Translations under genes and position numbers: made by a program
The notes under the pieces: model-generated
Database searches by the model: none
Told to the model about the DNA's origin: nothing
The model's input: the letters and a program-made list of their open reading frames with translations, nothing else
Shown: piece by piece, positions 22,840 to 31,120 of the stretch
How positions within the stretch are numbered: position 1 is the first letter of the stretch
How the letters are laid out: each line of letters begins with the position of its first letter
From: CF-162 sp963667205
Lineage (GTDB): Bacteria > Chloroflexota > Dehalococcoidia > SM23-28-2 > RBG-16-64-32
Assembly (NCBI GenBank): GCA_963667205.1
Contig: OY762959.1
Span: 434,001 to 498,000, forward strand
Length of the DNA stretch: 64,000 bases
Reading direction: 5' to 3'

Positions 22840-22845
22840 CATAAT
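22840..22845 (+). promoter_or_regulatory. -10 box of apgM
   Basis: CATAAT lies 10 nt before ATG 22856. A GGAGG stretch sits between the two, but would be only partly included in a transcript starting about 7 nt after the -10. Confidence 0.35.
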
Positions 22846-22855
22846 CGGAGGCGGC

Positions 22856-24061
22856 ATGGATTTGGCAATGGCGAAGGAGCTGTCGCAAGAGGCTGAGACG
22901 AAGATCGTCCTCTTCGTGATGGACGGGCTGGGCGGTCTGCCGCACCCGGAGACTGGCCGCACGGAGCTGGAAGCGGCGCGTACCCCGACCCTGGACTGGC
23001 TGGCCAAGGAGAGCAGCTGCGGGCTGACCGTGCCGGTGGCGCCGGGTGTGACGCCCGGCAGCGGCCCCGGCCACCTGGCGCTCTTCGGGTACGACCCGCT
23101 GGTGTACAACATCGGGCGCGGCGTCCTGGAGGCGGCGGGGATCGACTTCGACCTGCATCCCTCGGACGTGGCGGCGCGCGGCAACTTCTGCACGATCGAC
23201 GGCGACGGCGTGATCACGGACCGGCGAGCCGGGCGGATCAGCACGGAGCGCTGCGAGGAGCTGGTGGCGGGGCTCGGTGCGATCTCGCTGGGCGACGGTG
23301 TGCAGGCGCTGGTGGAGCCGGTGCGAGAACACCGCTTCGTCCTCGTGCTGCGCGGCGATGGGCTGTCGGACGAGGTGACGGACACTGACCCGCAGAAGGC
23401 AGGAGTGAAAGCGCTGGCATCGCGCGGCGCGACGAAGGTCGGTGAGGCGACGGCGACGCTGGTGAACGAGTGGGTGAGCGGCGCGCAAGCGTACCTCGCG
23501 GACAAGTCGCCGGCAAATATGCTGCTGCTACGCGGGTTCGCGAAGCGTCCGGAATGGCCGCAGATGGCGGATATCTTCCGGATGAGAGCAGCGGCTGTGG
23601 CGCACTACCCGATGTACCGCGGGCTGGCGAAGCTGGTGGGGATGGAGACGCCGGCGGTCGGGCCGACGCTGGAGGACAGCTTCGACGTGCTGCGCGAGAG
23701 CTGGGAGCGGTTCGACTTCTTTTTCCTGCATTACAAGCACACGGACGCGGCGGGCGAGGACGGGGACTACGCGCGCAAGGTGAAGATGATCGAGGAGGTG
23801 GACCGGGCGATCGGCGTGCTGACGGAGATGGAGCCGGACGTAATGATCGTGACAGGCGACCACTCGACGCCGGCGACGATGGCGGCGCATTCCTGGCATC
23901 CGGTGCCGTTCATACTGCGCTCGAAGCTGGCGCGCACGGACGATTGCGAGCAGTTCAACGAACGAGCGCTTTCACACGGGCTGCTGGGGACGTTTCCGGC
24001 GAAGGATTCGCTGCCGCTGGCGATGGCGCACGCGGGACGGCTGCAGAAGTACGGGGCGTGA
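22856..24061 (+). CDS. apgM: 2,3-bisphosphoglycerate-independent phosphoglycerate mutase, archaeal type
   Basis: A 401-residue ApgM of the alkaline phosphatase superfamily. Metal and substrate residues lie in FVMDGLGG, TPGSGPGHLALFGYDP (the Ser that is phosphorylated), the central HYPMYRGLAKLVGM, FFFLHYKHTDAAGEDGDYARK and VTGDHSTPATM. It interconverts 3- and 2-phosphoglycerate. The archaeal-type enzyme is used by several anaerobic and deep-branching bacteria instead of GpmI. It is followed after 31 nt by tpiA, forming a small glycolytic operon. Confidence 0.93.
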   Translation: MDLAMAKELSQEAETKIVLFVMDGLGGLPHPETGRTELEAARTPTLDWLAKESSCGLTVPVAPGVTPGSGPGHLALFGYDPLVYNIGRGVLEAAGIDFDLHPSDVAARGNFCTIDGDGVITDRRAGRISTERCEELVAGLGAISLGDGVQALVEPVREHRFVLVLRGDGLSDEVTDTDPQKAGVKALASRGATKVGEATATLVNEWVSGAQAYLADKSPANMLLLRGFAKRPEWPQMADIFRMRAAAVAHYPMYRGLAKLVGMETPAVGPTLEDSFDVLRESWERFDFFFLHYKHTDAAGEDGDYARKVKMIEEVDRAIGVLTEMEPDVMIVTGDHSTPATMAAHSWHPVPFILRSKLARTDDCEQFNERALSHGLLGTFPAKDSLPLAMAHAGRLQKYGA

Positions 24062-24092
24062 GGGTGGATCAGTGGACAGTGCTGGTGACGGG

Positions 24093-24854
24093 ATGAGTCG
24101 GCTGCCGATGATTGCGGGGAACTGGAAGTGCAATATGCGCCTGGACACGGCGTTTCAGCTGGCGAGCGAGATTGTGTCGCGGGCGAACGACGTGGAGGCG
24201 GTGGAGAAGGTGGTATGCCCACCGTTCATTTACCTGGCGACGGTGGAGACGGCGCTGGCGATGAGCACCGTGCGGCTGGGCGCGCAGGACGTGCACTGGG
24301 AGGACAACGTGGCGGCGACGGGCGAGGTCGGGCCGGAGCAGCTCGAGGAGCTGTGCGACTACGTGATCATCGGCCACTCGGAGCGGCGGCACGTCTTCGG
24401 GGAGCCGGACGAGGCGGTGAACCGCAAGGTGAAGGCGGCGCTGAACGCGGGCCTGATGCCGATCATGTGCGTCGGGGAGACTCTGGAGGAGCGCGAGGCT
24501 GGACAGATGGAGGATGTGCTGCTGCGGCAGACTCGCTCCGGTTTTGAGGGCGTCGAGGTGCCGGAGACGTTCGTGATTGCGTACGAGCCGGTGTGGGCGA
24601 TCGGGACGGGGAAGGCGGCGACGGTGGAGGACGCGGTGGCGGCGATCTCGCTGATCCGGGGTGAGCTGGCGGCGATCGCCGACGAGGGGACGGCGGCGGC
24701 GGTGCGGGTCCTCTACGGGGGCAGTGTGACGCCGGACAACATCGCCGGATTCATGGCGAACGAGACGATCGACGGCGGCCTAGTGGGCGGCGCCAGCCTG
24801 AAGCCGGACGTGTTCTGCGCGATCATCGACAACACGGCGGCGGCCCGGACGTAG
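24093..24854 (+). CDS. tpiA: Triosephosphate isomerase
   Basis: A 253-residue TIM barrel with the catalytic Lys in GNWKCN, His in IIGHSERR and Glu in IAYEPVWAIGTGKAA, plus the C-terminal phosphate loops LYGGSV and GGLVGGASL. It interconverts dihydroxyacetone phosphate and glyceraldehyde 3-phosphate. ATG 24093 gives the standard start (SRLPMIAGNWK); an in-frame GTG at 24072 is possible but less likely. It lies directly after apgM and probably shares its transcript. The 96 bp after its stop hold no gene. Confidence 0.95.
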   Translation: MSRLPMIAGNWKCNMRLDTAFQLASEIVSRANDVEAVEKVVCPPFIYLATVETALAMSTVRLGAQDVHWEDNVAATGEVGPEQLEELCDYVIIGHSERRHVFGEPDEAVNRKVKAALNAGLMPIMCVGETLEEREAGQMEDVLLRQTRSGFEGVEVPETFVIAYEPVWAIGTGKAATVEDAVAAISLIRGELAAIADEGTAAAVRVLYGGSVTPDNIAGFMANETIDGGLVGGASLKPDVFCAIIDNTAAART

Positions 24855-24950
24855 GCGGGGCGCCCCTTCCCGCTCCGGATAGATTCACGCCTGTAGCAGC
24901 AGATCACTCCTCATTCCTGCAGCCCTCCTGCGCAAGCTCACCCCGCGCCG

Positions 24951-24979
24951 TGGTCAACCATCGTCCATCCATTTATAAT
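24951..24979 (+). promoter_or_regulatory. Promoter of the NmrA-stub/DUF1772 operon
   Basis: TGGTCA (24951-24956) and a perfect TATAAT (24974-24979) are 17 bp apart. An AAGGAGG ribosome site (24995-25001) and ATG 25009 follow, so this transcript has a normal 20-nt leader. Confidence 0.7.
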
Positions 24980-25008
24980 CTCGGCAGCGCTCATAAGGAG
25001 GCTGACAG

Positions 25009-25107
25009 ATGAGCAGCGACAACGGCGGAACCAGCGGCCTCACGCTCGTTCTCGGCGGCACGGGCAAGACCGTCTGGAACGCTGCGGCCGTAGGAGCTGA
25101 CAGCTGA
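25009..25107 (+). pseudogene. NmrA-like NAD(P)-binding oxidoreductase, internally deleted stub
   Basis: A 32-codon frame. Its first 21 residues (LTLVLGGTGKT) are the first strand and GxTGKTG dinucleotide loop that open an NmrA-type NAD(P)H-binding protein. After Thr21 the frame jumps to a short unrelated-looking end (VWNAAAVGADS) and stops, the TGA overlapping the next ATG (TGATG). Intact relatives are about 280 residues and are often neighbours of DUF1772 genes. The promoter and ribosome site are well preserved, so an internal deletion that kept both ends is the likely explanation. Confidence 0.6.
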
Positions 25108-25469
25108 TGGAGGATACGCTGTTCGCGTTGACGCTAGTGGCAGCCCTCGGCTGCGGCCTGGTCGCCGGGGTGTTTTTCGCCTTCTCGAACTTCGTGATGA
25201 ACGCCCTGGCCCGTCTGCCGTCAGCACAAGGGATTGCCGCCATGCAATCGATCAACGTCACGGTAATCACTCCTTTGTTCATGCTGGCCCTGTTCGGCAC
25301 GGCGCTGGTGTGCGTGGCCCTGGGCGTGTTGGCAGTGGTGGACTGGGACGAGCCGGAGGTGTTCTATCAACTCGCCGGCAGCGCTCTCTACGTCGTCGGG
25401 AACGCCCTCGTGACGATGGTCTTACGGTTTTGGAGTTCCCCCTGCTATGTCCCCGGCAGGCCCATTTGA
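25107..25469 (+). pseudogene. DUF1772 (anthrone oxygenase-like) membrane protein, 5' half
   Basis: Genuine similarity runs from the start to Val105: TLVAALGCGLVAGVFFAFSNFVMNALARLP...AMQSINVTVITPLFMLALFGTAL...LYVVGNALVTMV. This covers three of the usual four hydrophobic segments. After 25423 the sequence becomes unrelated (LRFWSSPCYVPGRPI). The missing end is found 10 kb away at 35583-35750. Joining 25107-25423 to 35585-35750 gives a continuous 160-codon gene, the normal family length. In fungi this family includes anthrone oxygenases; in bacteria the role is unknown. Confidence 0.85.
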
Positions 25470-25597
25470 GCCAGATTAGGGCCGATTCGTATCTGCACTG
25501 GCGCCCGCTGTCCCCATGAGTGCACACTCGTCAGGCCAGATTCCAGCGAAGAGGTTAGCAAACGGTTAGCAGATCCAGCGGTCCAGATACCGCTTCG

Positions 25598-25626
25598 CTT
25601 ACCGGTCGGCTGGACCTGTCTATAAT
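25598..25626 (+). promoter_or_regulatory. Promoter of the dockerin-repeat protein
   Basis: A weak -35 (CTTACC, 25598-25603) and a perfect TATAAT (25621-25626) are spaced 17 bp. The start codon follows 31 nt later. Just upstream, GGTTAGCA occurs twice (25555-25562 and 25564-25571) as a direct repeat. Confidence 0.5.
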
Positions 25627-25656
25627 GGGCGACAATCCAGAGACGGTACCCCGATC

Positions 25657-28260
25657 ATGACGGAAACACAGGACTCGACATCATCACCGGCCAACGCGCG
25701 GCGAACAGCACTGCGGCAGCGGCATCTCCGGCCGTGGCTCAAGCCGTCGACCTTGATCCTCCTCGTGGGCCTCACAGTTCTCATTGGAGCGCTTAGCGCT
25801 GGGGCCGGATCGCGATCGATCGCCTCCGGACTCGATGGTCACTTGCCTGGCAGTGAGCCTCAGTCCGGGCCCCAGCATGAGATTTGGGGCGACGTCGACT
25901 GCTCCGGTAGCATCAACCCGATCGTTTCACTCAAACTTCTGAGGAAAGACGCCGGCCTCAGTTCGCTTTCAGTACAAGGACTCTGCCCCGGTCCTGGCTC
26001 CAGCGTAGTAGTGAACGCGGTCACACGGGTCTGGGGTGACGGCGACTGCTCAGGCGCGCTCAATCCGGTCGATTCGCTGAAGACGCTGCGTTTCGACGCC
26101 GGGCTCGGCGCCCCGAAGGTCGATCCAACCTGCCCTGACTTCGGTAGCCTGGTGACCGTCGGCGCGGCTGCCGGTCAGACGCTGCTGAACGAGGTGCTAT
26201 TCGTGCCAGGCGTGGGCGACGACCCGTTCGTCGAACTGAAGGCGACTGGCAGCGGGGCGGACCCGTCGGGACTGCTGCTCGTGAACGAACGCGACGACCA
26301 GTTCGTGATCCCGAACGTCGGGGCGATCGATGGCGTCGAGGTGCTGTTGCTGGAGTTCGGCGGCTCGGACTTCCTCGATGACGAGTCCGGATTCGTAGAG
26401 TTGAGAGACGGCGATGAGGTGCTGGACCGAGTGGCGTGGGGCAGCGATCTGGTGGACGGCGTGCGGCTTACGCCCGGTGACTTCCTGGCAGAGTTCGAGC
26501 CAGGCACGTCGATCGGGCGGGTGCCTGGCTCAACGGGGCCGAACCCGATCGAGTGGGTGACGTACCGGCCCGGCCTGACGACGCCAGGCGGGCCCAACGC
26601 GGACCCCGGTGTGCCAGTAGCGCGGCCGCCGGACGGAGCGATCTTCGAGTCCGGCGATGTGCGGTTTAACTGGTTCCCGCTGCCGGGCGTCGATGCGTAT
26701 CGAGTCGAGATAGCGTCCGAGGCGACCTTCTCGAATCTACATACGCAGGAGCTCGTGAACACACCGCCCCTGGACCTCAGCGGACTTGCGCAAGGGGAGC
26801 ACCACTGGCGCGTGGAGGCGCTGCGGGAAGGTGTGTCCTCGGGGTTCTCCGCGGTACATTTGCTTACGATCGATGGTGCTGGGCTGGAGAGGTCGCCGGC
26901 AGGGAACGACCTGACAGTAGTGAACGAGGATGTCCCGTTCCTGCCGCCGCTGAAGGACTCGAGGATGCTGCTCCTAGAGAAGGATGCGCCGTCCGGTTCA
27001 ACGTATGCCTGGGATTCCCCTTATCCGGGCGCTGAGGAGACCAACGGGCGTATCACGAGCAACTCAGTCCTCGCGAGCGTGGCGATGGTGAACGCGGGTA
27101 TCGGCGGGATTGCAAGCCAGGACCGGCTGGGCTTCGAGGTCTTCGAAGGGCGGGTGGCCGGTCCCGAGCGAGATCTGAGTTATGGCGATATGCTCACGGA
27201 TGATCAGGCGCTCGCGGTCATGGGGTTCGCGTTCGGAGGAGTGGAGGGGCTGTGCAGCACAGAGATCGATGAAATCTGGGCGTTCGTGACGGCAGTGATC
27301 GATATGGAGTTGCCGCTTGTCGCCGCGGTCGATGAGACTGCGATCGCTTTGAACGAGTATCGCATCACCATAGAGAATGGGCCAGGTCCCGACATCGTCG
27401 AACAATTCTTTCTGATCAAAAACCCGTTCGTCGGCTCGTATCAGATGCCACTGGACCTATCGGATGTGAGCTGTGCGTGGCGGCCACCGGAGTCTGCCAT
27501 CGGATTCTTTCAGGAGGCTGAACTCGAGTCCGACTCGGACGGAGACGGGATAGTCGACTTCGACGAGGTTAGGCGCTTCCATACGGATCCGATGCATACG
27601 GACTCGGACCGAGACGGTTTGGACGATAAACAAGACCTGGCCGAGAGCATTTTCGCACCAGAAGAGGGGTACGCAGCCGACTTCGCGTTTATCGGCGATG
27701 AGCTGTTTCCGCTTGGTTCGCCGGCGCGGGACTGGGACCGAGACGGTGCGAAGAAGGAGTTGGACTGTGACAGTGACAACGACGGTACGCGCGACGGTGA
27801 CGACGACGACAGCTTCGGGGACGTAGACTTCCAGCCGGATGACGGTGTGTGTGACGCCGTCGCAACGCTGACGTGGAACGCGGATGTCGACCTAGACTTG
27901 TTCGTGCTGCCGGGGCCCTTCGATAGTAGTGACGAGGCGGCCGACCACTTCGCGGATCCCGGCTACGCCGACGCCGCGGATGCGGACTGTTTGCTGAGCG
28001 AACTTGAACAATCGAGGAGCGCGAGCGTCGATGTGCCGGGGCCGGAAAGCCAGTACGTGGCGGTGGAATTCTTCGGCCTTTGCTTGAGGGACCCGGACGG
28101 GCCCGAGGGCGATGGCCCGCAGAGCACGACTGGGACGCTCACCATCCAATTCTCAAACGGGACGGTGTTCCAGACGACCGAGCTGTTCAACGTGAACGAT
28201 TGGAGACTCTATGGCCCCTTCGACTTTGCGACCGGGCCGATCGAGCCTCCAGAGCCGTAG
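25657..28260 (+). CDS. Large exported protein with dockerin repeats, lamin-tail-like and calcium-binding modules
   Basis: An 867-residue protein. A cytoplasmic leader is followed by a hydrophobic anchor or signal (residues 31-52). Two dockerin type I-like repeats follow (WGDVDCSGSINPIVSLKLLRKDAG and WGDGDCSGALNPVDSLKTLRFDAG; note Ile for the expected Asp in the first). Next come a lamin-tail-like beta domain (about 170-300), a fibronectin III-like domain with PDGAIFESGDVRFNW, a region that may be a degenerate papain-like or C39-like fold (about 440-600), then aspartate-rich thrombospondin-3-type calcium loops (DSDGDGIVDFDE, DSDRDGLDD, DSDNDGTRDGDDDD) and a C-terminal LTWNADVDLDLFV beta domain. 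It is probably a cell-surface or secreted protein. It lies inside the block that splits DUF1772. Confidence 0.8.
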   Translation: MTETQDSTSSPANARRTALRQRHLRPWLKPSTLILLVGLTVLIGALSAGAGSRSIASGLDGHLPGSEPQSGPQHEIWGDVDCSGSINPIVSLKLLRKDAGLSSLSVQGLCPGPGSSVVVNAVTRVWGDGDCSGALNPVDSLKTLRFDAGLGAPKVDPTCPDFGSLVTVGAAAGQTLLNEVLFVPGVGDDPFVELKATGSGADPSGLLLVNERDDQFVIPNVGAIDGVEVLLLEFGGSDFLDDESGFVELRDGDEVLDRVAWGSDLVDGVRLTPGDFLAEFEPGTSIGRVPGSTGPNPIEWVTYRPGLTTPGGPNADPGVPVARPPDGAIFESGDVRFNWFPLPGVDAYRVEIASEATFSNLHTQELVNTPPLDLSGLAQGEHHWRVEALREGVSSGFSAVHLLTIDGAGLERSPAGNDLTVVNEDVPFLPPLKDSRMLLLEKDAPSGSTYAWDSPYPGAEETNGRITSNSVLASVAMVNAGIGGIASQDRLGFEVFEGRVAGPERDLSYGDMLTDDQALAVMGFAFGGVEGLCSTEIDEIWAFVTAVIDMELPLVAAVDETAIALNEYRITIENGPGPDIVEQFFLIKNPFVGSYQMPLDLSDVSCAWRPPESAIGFFQEAELESDSDGDGIVDFDEVRRFHTDPMHTDSDRDGLDDKQDLAESIFAPEEGYAADFAFIGDELFPLGSPARDWDRDGAKKELDCDSDNDGTRDGDDDDSFGDVDFQPDDGVCDAVATLTWNADVDLDLFVLPGPFDSSDEAADHFADPGYADAADADCLLSELEQSRSASVDVPGPESQYVAVEFFGLCLRDPDGPEGDGPQSTTGTLTIQFSNGTVFQTTELFNVNDWRLYGPFDFATGPIEPPEP

Positions 28261-28580
28261 GTCAACGACCCGGCTCTGGCCGAGCAACAGGCCACTCGCG
28301 GTTTCTGTGTCCGACTCCTGCTGATGTTCCTCATCAAGGGCCGCCGGCCCCAGCGGTTCCGAGACAACGCTACGGTGCGGCACGAGTTCGAGGGTCCGCC
28401 CATGGTGGCCAGGGGATGGCCCGAAACAGGCTCAGTTATCCGCTCTCGACGCCAATCTGCAGGCAACCGACTTCCCGCCTCAGTGTTTCCCATTAGGGTG
28501 TACCGTCGTAAGTAACGCCATTGCAGACAGCTGATCGCAACGCCAACGGCCATGTCGTTTGTCGCAGAAGGGGAGCCAGG
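28261..28580. other. Intergenic region with a diverged repeat
   Basis: 320 bp without a convincing gene. The stretch 28414-28471 (ATGGCCCGAAACAGGCTCAG and following) resembles 34578-34635 at roughly 80 percent. It lies upstream of rtcB, while its relative lies upstream of a tiny rtcB 3' remnant, so it probably belongs to an ancestral rtcB leader. The rtcB frame is open from TTG 28521, but the segment before GTG 28581 shows no family similarity. Confidence 0.5.
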
Positions 28581-29783
28581 GTGATCGAGGAGATCGTAAC
28601 TGAGAACGACCACGGGGCAGGCGTCGTCAAGTCCTGGGCCTCGATCATCGACGACGACACTCGAGAGCAGGCCGCCCTGATCTCGCGCTCGAACATCGTG
28701 GAGGGCCACCTGGCGCTCATGCCCGACGCTCACTTTGGTTACGGTCCGCCCGTTGGTACCGCGCTCAGGACGCGCGACGGGGTCATGCCATACGCCGTCG
28801 GTGTTGACATCGGCTGCGGCATGATCGCGGCCGAGACCTCCCTCAAGCGCGAGCAACTGATCGGGCACGAGGGGACCATTCTGGAGGCCATTCGCGAGAT
28901 GATTCCCTCCGGAGTAGGCCGGGGCCATGACGGGGCGATCCTGAACGCCGCAGACGCCTTCGTGGAAGAGCACGGCTTTCCGAAGGGGTTGGAGTCAGGA
29001 GCTTTTGATGCGGGGCGGGTCAAGCAGATGCGCAAGAAGATCAAGCCGCAGTTCGGGACGCTTGGCGCCGGCAACCACTTCGTTGAGGTGTGCGACGACG
29101 ACGAGGGTGCTGTGTGGCTGCTGCTGCATTCGGGGTCGCGCGGGATCGGAAACATGCTCGCTACGGGTCACCAGCAGCGGGCGCGGACTTTCTGCGGCGA
29201 GAAGAAGATCCCGCTCGAGCACCAGGACATGGCGTACTTCCCGATGGGCAGCGCGGGTGCTGACATCTATTTGCTGGACATGGTCTGGGCGCAGGAGTAC
29301 GCGTTCAAGCAGCGCGAGGCGATGATGGACAACCTCATCGTGGCGGTGGAGATGAGCGTCGACGACTGGGACATCGTGGAGCGTATCAACTGCCACCACA
29401 ACTACGCTGAACTCCGGAATGACGGCGCGTGGCTCACCCGCAAGGGCGCGATCGACGCGAGCGAGGGTGTACCGGGCATCATTCCGGGCTCTATGGGCGC
29501 GGCCACGTACATCGTGCGGGGCAAAGGCAACGAAGAATCGTACCGCACGAGCCCTCATGGGGCGGGCCGCGTGCTCTCAAGGAACGCGGCCCGTCGCACG
29601 CTCAACGCGGAGGAGTTTCGCACTCAGATGGAGGGACGCACATGGCTCGACCGTGATGCCGTGAAGCTGTTGGACGAAGCCCCCAGTGCCTACAAACCCA
29701 TCGAACAGGTGATTAAGGACTCACGGGACCTGGTCGAGACGGTCGCGGTACTCGGCCAGTTCATTAACTACAAGGGCCTGTAG
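28581..29783 (+). CDS. rtcB: RNA-splicing ligase RtcB
   Basis: A 400-residue RtcB, which joins 2',3'-cyclic phosphate (or 3'-phosphate) RNA ends to 5'-OH ends with GTP and manganese. Landmarks are MPDAHFGYGPPVGTAL, GVDIGCGM (metal Asp and Cys), GTLGAGNHFVEV, LLHSGSRGIG, INCHHNY, GIIPGSMGAATYIV and SPHGAGRVLSRN with the guanylylated His. GTG 28581 is chosen because GGGGAG precedes it by 5 nt and homology starts there. No archease or rtcR is adjacent. It is intact although its surroundings are decayed, and a second locus at 34578-34664 retains only its leader and last codons. Confidence 0.93.
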   Translation: MIEEIVTENDHGAGVVKSWASIIDDDTREQAALISRSNIVEGHLALMPDAHFGYGPPVGTALRTRDGVMPYAVGVDIGCGMIAAETSLKREQLIGHEGTILEAIREMIPSGVGRGHDGAILNAADAFVEEHGFPKGLESGAFDAGRVKQMRKKIKPQFGTLGAGNHFVEVCDDDEGAVWLLLHSGSRGIGNMLATGHQQRARTFCGEKKIPLEHQDMAYFPMGSAGADIYLLDMVWAQEYAFKQREAMMDNLIVAVEMSVDDWDIVERINCHHNYAELRNDGAWLTRKGAIDASEGVPGIIPGSMGAATYIVRGKGNEESYRTSPHGAGRVLSRNAARRTLNAEEFRTQMEGRTWLDRDAVKLLDEAPSAYKPIEQVIKDSRDLVETVAVLGQFINYKGL

Positions 29784-29829
29784 CGGAGCAGGGTAAGGGG
29801 CCTCCGCACCTCGGTCGCCAGGCAAAAAA

Positions 29830-29871
29830 TGGCAGGGGCGGCAGGATTCGAACCCGCGGCCTACGGTTTTG
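29830..29871 (-). other. tRNA 3'-end fragment (probable attachment-site scar)
   Basis: On the minus strand the last 42 nt before 29830 read as the 3' part of a tRNA: the T-arm GGGTTCGAATCC within a 5-bp stem, an acceptor strand CGCCCCT, discriminator G and encoded CCA. Upstream of CAAAACCGTA the tRNA-like sequence stops, and no matching 5' half exists nearby, so this is not a complete gene and the amino acid cannot be named. Duplicated tRNA 3' ends of this size are the usual footprint of tyrosine-recombinase elements. Confidence 0.75.
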
Positions 29872-29882
29872 CTAGGCCACCC

Positions 29883-29932
29883 TCAGACATCCAATCCGTA
29901 GCGATCGAGCGCTGCCCGCATCTGGCCGAGCC
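29883..29932 (-). pseudogene. C-terminal tail of an unidentified gene, possibly an integrase
   Basis: The minus strand encodes RLGQMRAALDRYGLDV and a TGA, then 11 nt later the tRNA 3' scar begins. The upstream part was removed by the IS whose end is at 29933. A gene ending just before an attachment site is the position expected for a tyrosine integrase, but 16 residues are too few to prove it. Confidence 0.3.
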
Positions 29933-31100
29933 TGTGGGGTGCCAAAATGTCATCTGAAAAGGTTGACGCCGTGGGCTAGTTGAGACCAGCGTTAGGGTAT
30001 TACACCCCAGTGGAGGCCCGCATTGATCACCTACTTGTCGCTCCTCTGCTCCGCCCCGCGCGCAGCCTTGAGCTCCCGCCAGCATCTCGTCCTTGAGAAC
30101 CTTGCCCTCCGCCAGCAACTCGCTGTCCTCTCCCGCCAGTCGCGGCGACCCAGGCTTGACCGCTCTGATCGCATCTTCTGGTCGTTCCTCTCTCAGCTGT
30201 GGCCGCGCTGGTAGTCGGCGGTCGTGTTCGTTCAGCCTGAGACGGTCATCCGCTGGCAACGCACTGCCTGGCAACGGTATTGGACGTGGAGGAGCAGGCG
30301 TTCTGCATCTCCCGGCCGACCGCGAATCCCGAAGGAGGTCCGCGAGCTAATCCGACGTCTGGCAGGCGAGAACCCCCGCTGGGGCAGCGTCCGCATCCTA
30401 GGCGAGCTCCGCAAGCTAGGCTATGAGGTCAGTGCTCAGACTGTCCGCCGCTACCGTCAGAGGGCGATGCGGCGTCCGCCTTCACAGTCCTGGCGGACCT
30501 TTCTCAGGAACCACGCAGCTCATATCTGGGCAACCGACTTCTTCACAGTGCATACGCTGACCCTGAAGACTCTGTACGTATCGCTCTTCATCTCTCATCA
30601 CCGGCGCCAGTTGGTACATTTGAACGTGACGCCCCACCCCAGAGCAGAGTGGGTCTGGCAACAGCTGATTGAGGCCACACCCTGGGGTCAGCAGCCAAAG
30701 TTCCTCATACGGGATCGCGACTGCTGCTATGGTGGGAGCTTCAATTCAAGGGCAGCTCGGCTGGGCATCGAAGCCATACTCACCCCGATCCGGGCCCCCA
30801 AGGCGAACGCCGTCGCCGAAAGAGTAATAGGTACACTCCGCAGAGAGTGCCTGGATCACATGGTCATTATCAACGAGAGGCATCTTCGCGCCGTTCTGCG
30901 GGAGTATGTCAGCCACTACAACGATGGCCGGCCTCCTCAACGCACCCTGGTCTCGAGACTCCCACAGGGCCACCTCCTCGGGCTAGTCCGCTGCAGTCCG
31001 GGCGAATCGTTGCTCGGCCGGTGCTGGGCGGCCTACACCACGAGTACGAGTGGCTGGCTGCGTGACCATTCAGATACGGATGCAATTTTGGCACCCCACA
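29933..31100 (+). mobile_element. Insertion sequence with an integrase-core (rve) transposase
   Basis: 1168 bp bounded by inverted repeats: left TGTGGGGTGCCAAAATGTCA and, in reverse complement, right TGTGGGGTGCCAAAATTGCA. It carries one transposase frame with a nonsense codon. Its left end has cut a minus-strand gene next to the tRNA scar and its right end has cut the MMPL transporter gene. A solo copy of its right end is at about 32495-32520. Confidence 0.85.
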
Positions 31101-31108
31101 GGTCGTAA
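30023..31108 (+). pseudogene. Integrase-core transposase interrupted by an amber codon
   Basis: One frame of about 361 codons with a single TAG at 30212-30214 (after LWPRW). Before it lies NLALRQQLAVL, a typical N-terminus. After it come the HTH part GRPRIPKEVRELIRRLAGENPRWGSVRILGELRKLGYEVS and a DDE core: Asp in WATDFFTVHT, Asp in IRDRDCCYG and Glu in KANAVAERVIGTLRRECLDH. The architecture is that of IS481/IS3-like elements with a single ORF. All catalytic residues remain, so only the nonsense codon inactivates it, assuming no restart at GTG 30224. Confidence 0.85.
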
Positions 31109-31120
31109 TTCTATGCGTTC

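Noticed and set aside
29830..29871. A complete tRNA gene
   Set aside because: Only the T-arm, acceptor 3' strand and CCA are present; the position-33 T and a matching 5' acceptor (AGGGGCG) are absent.
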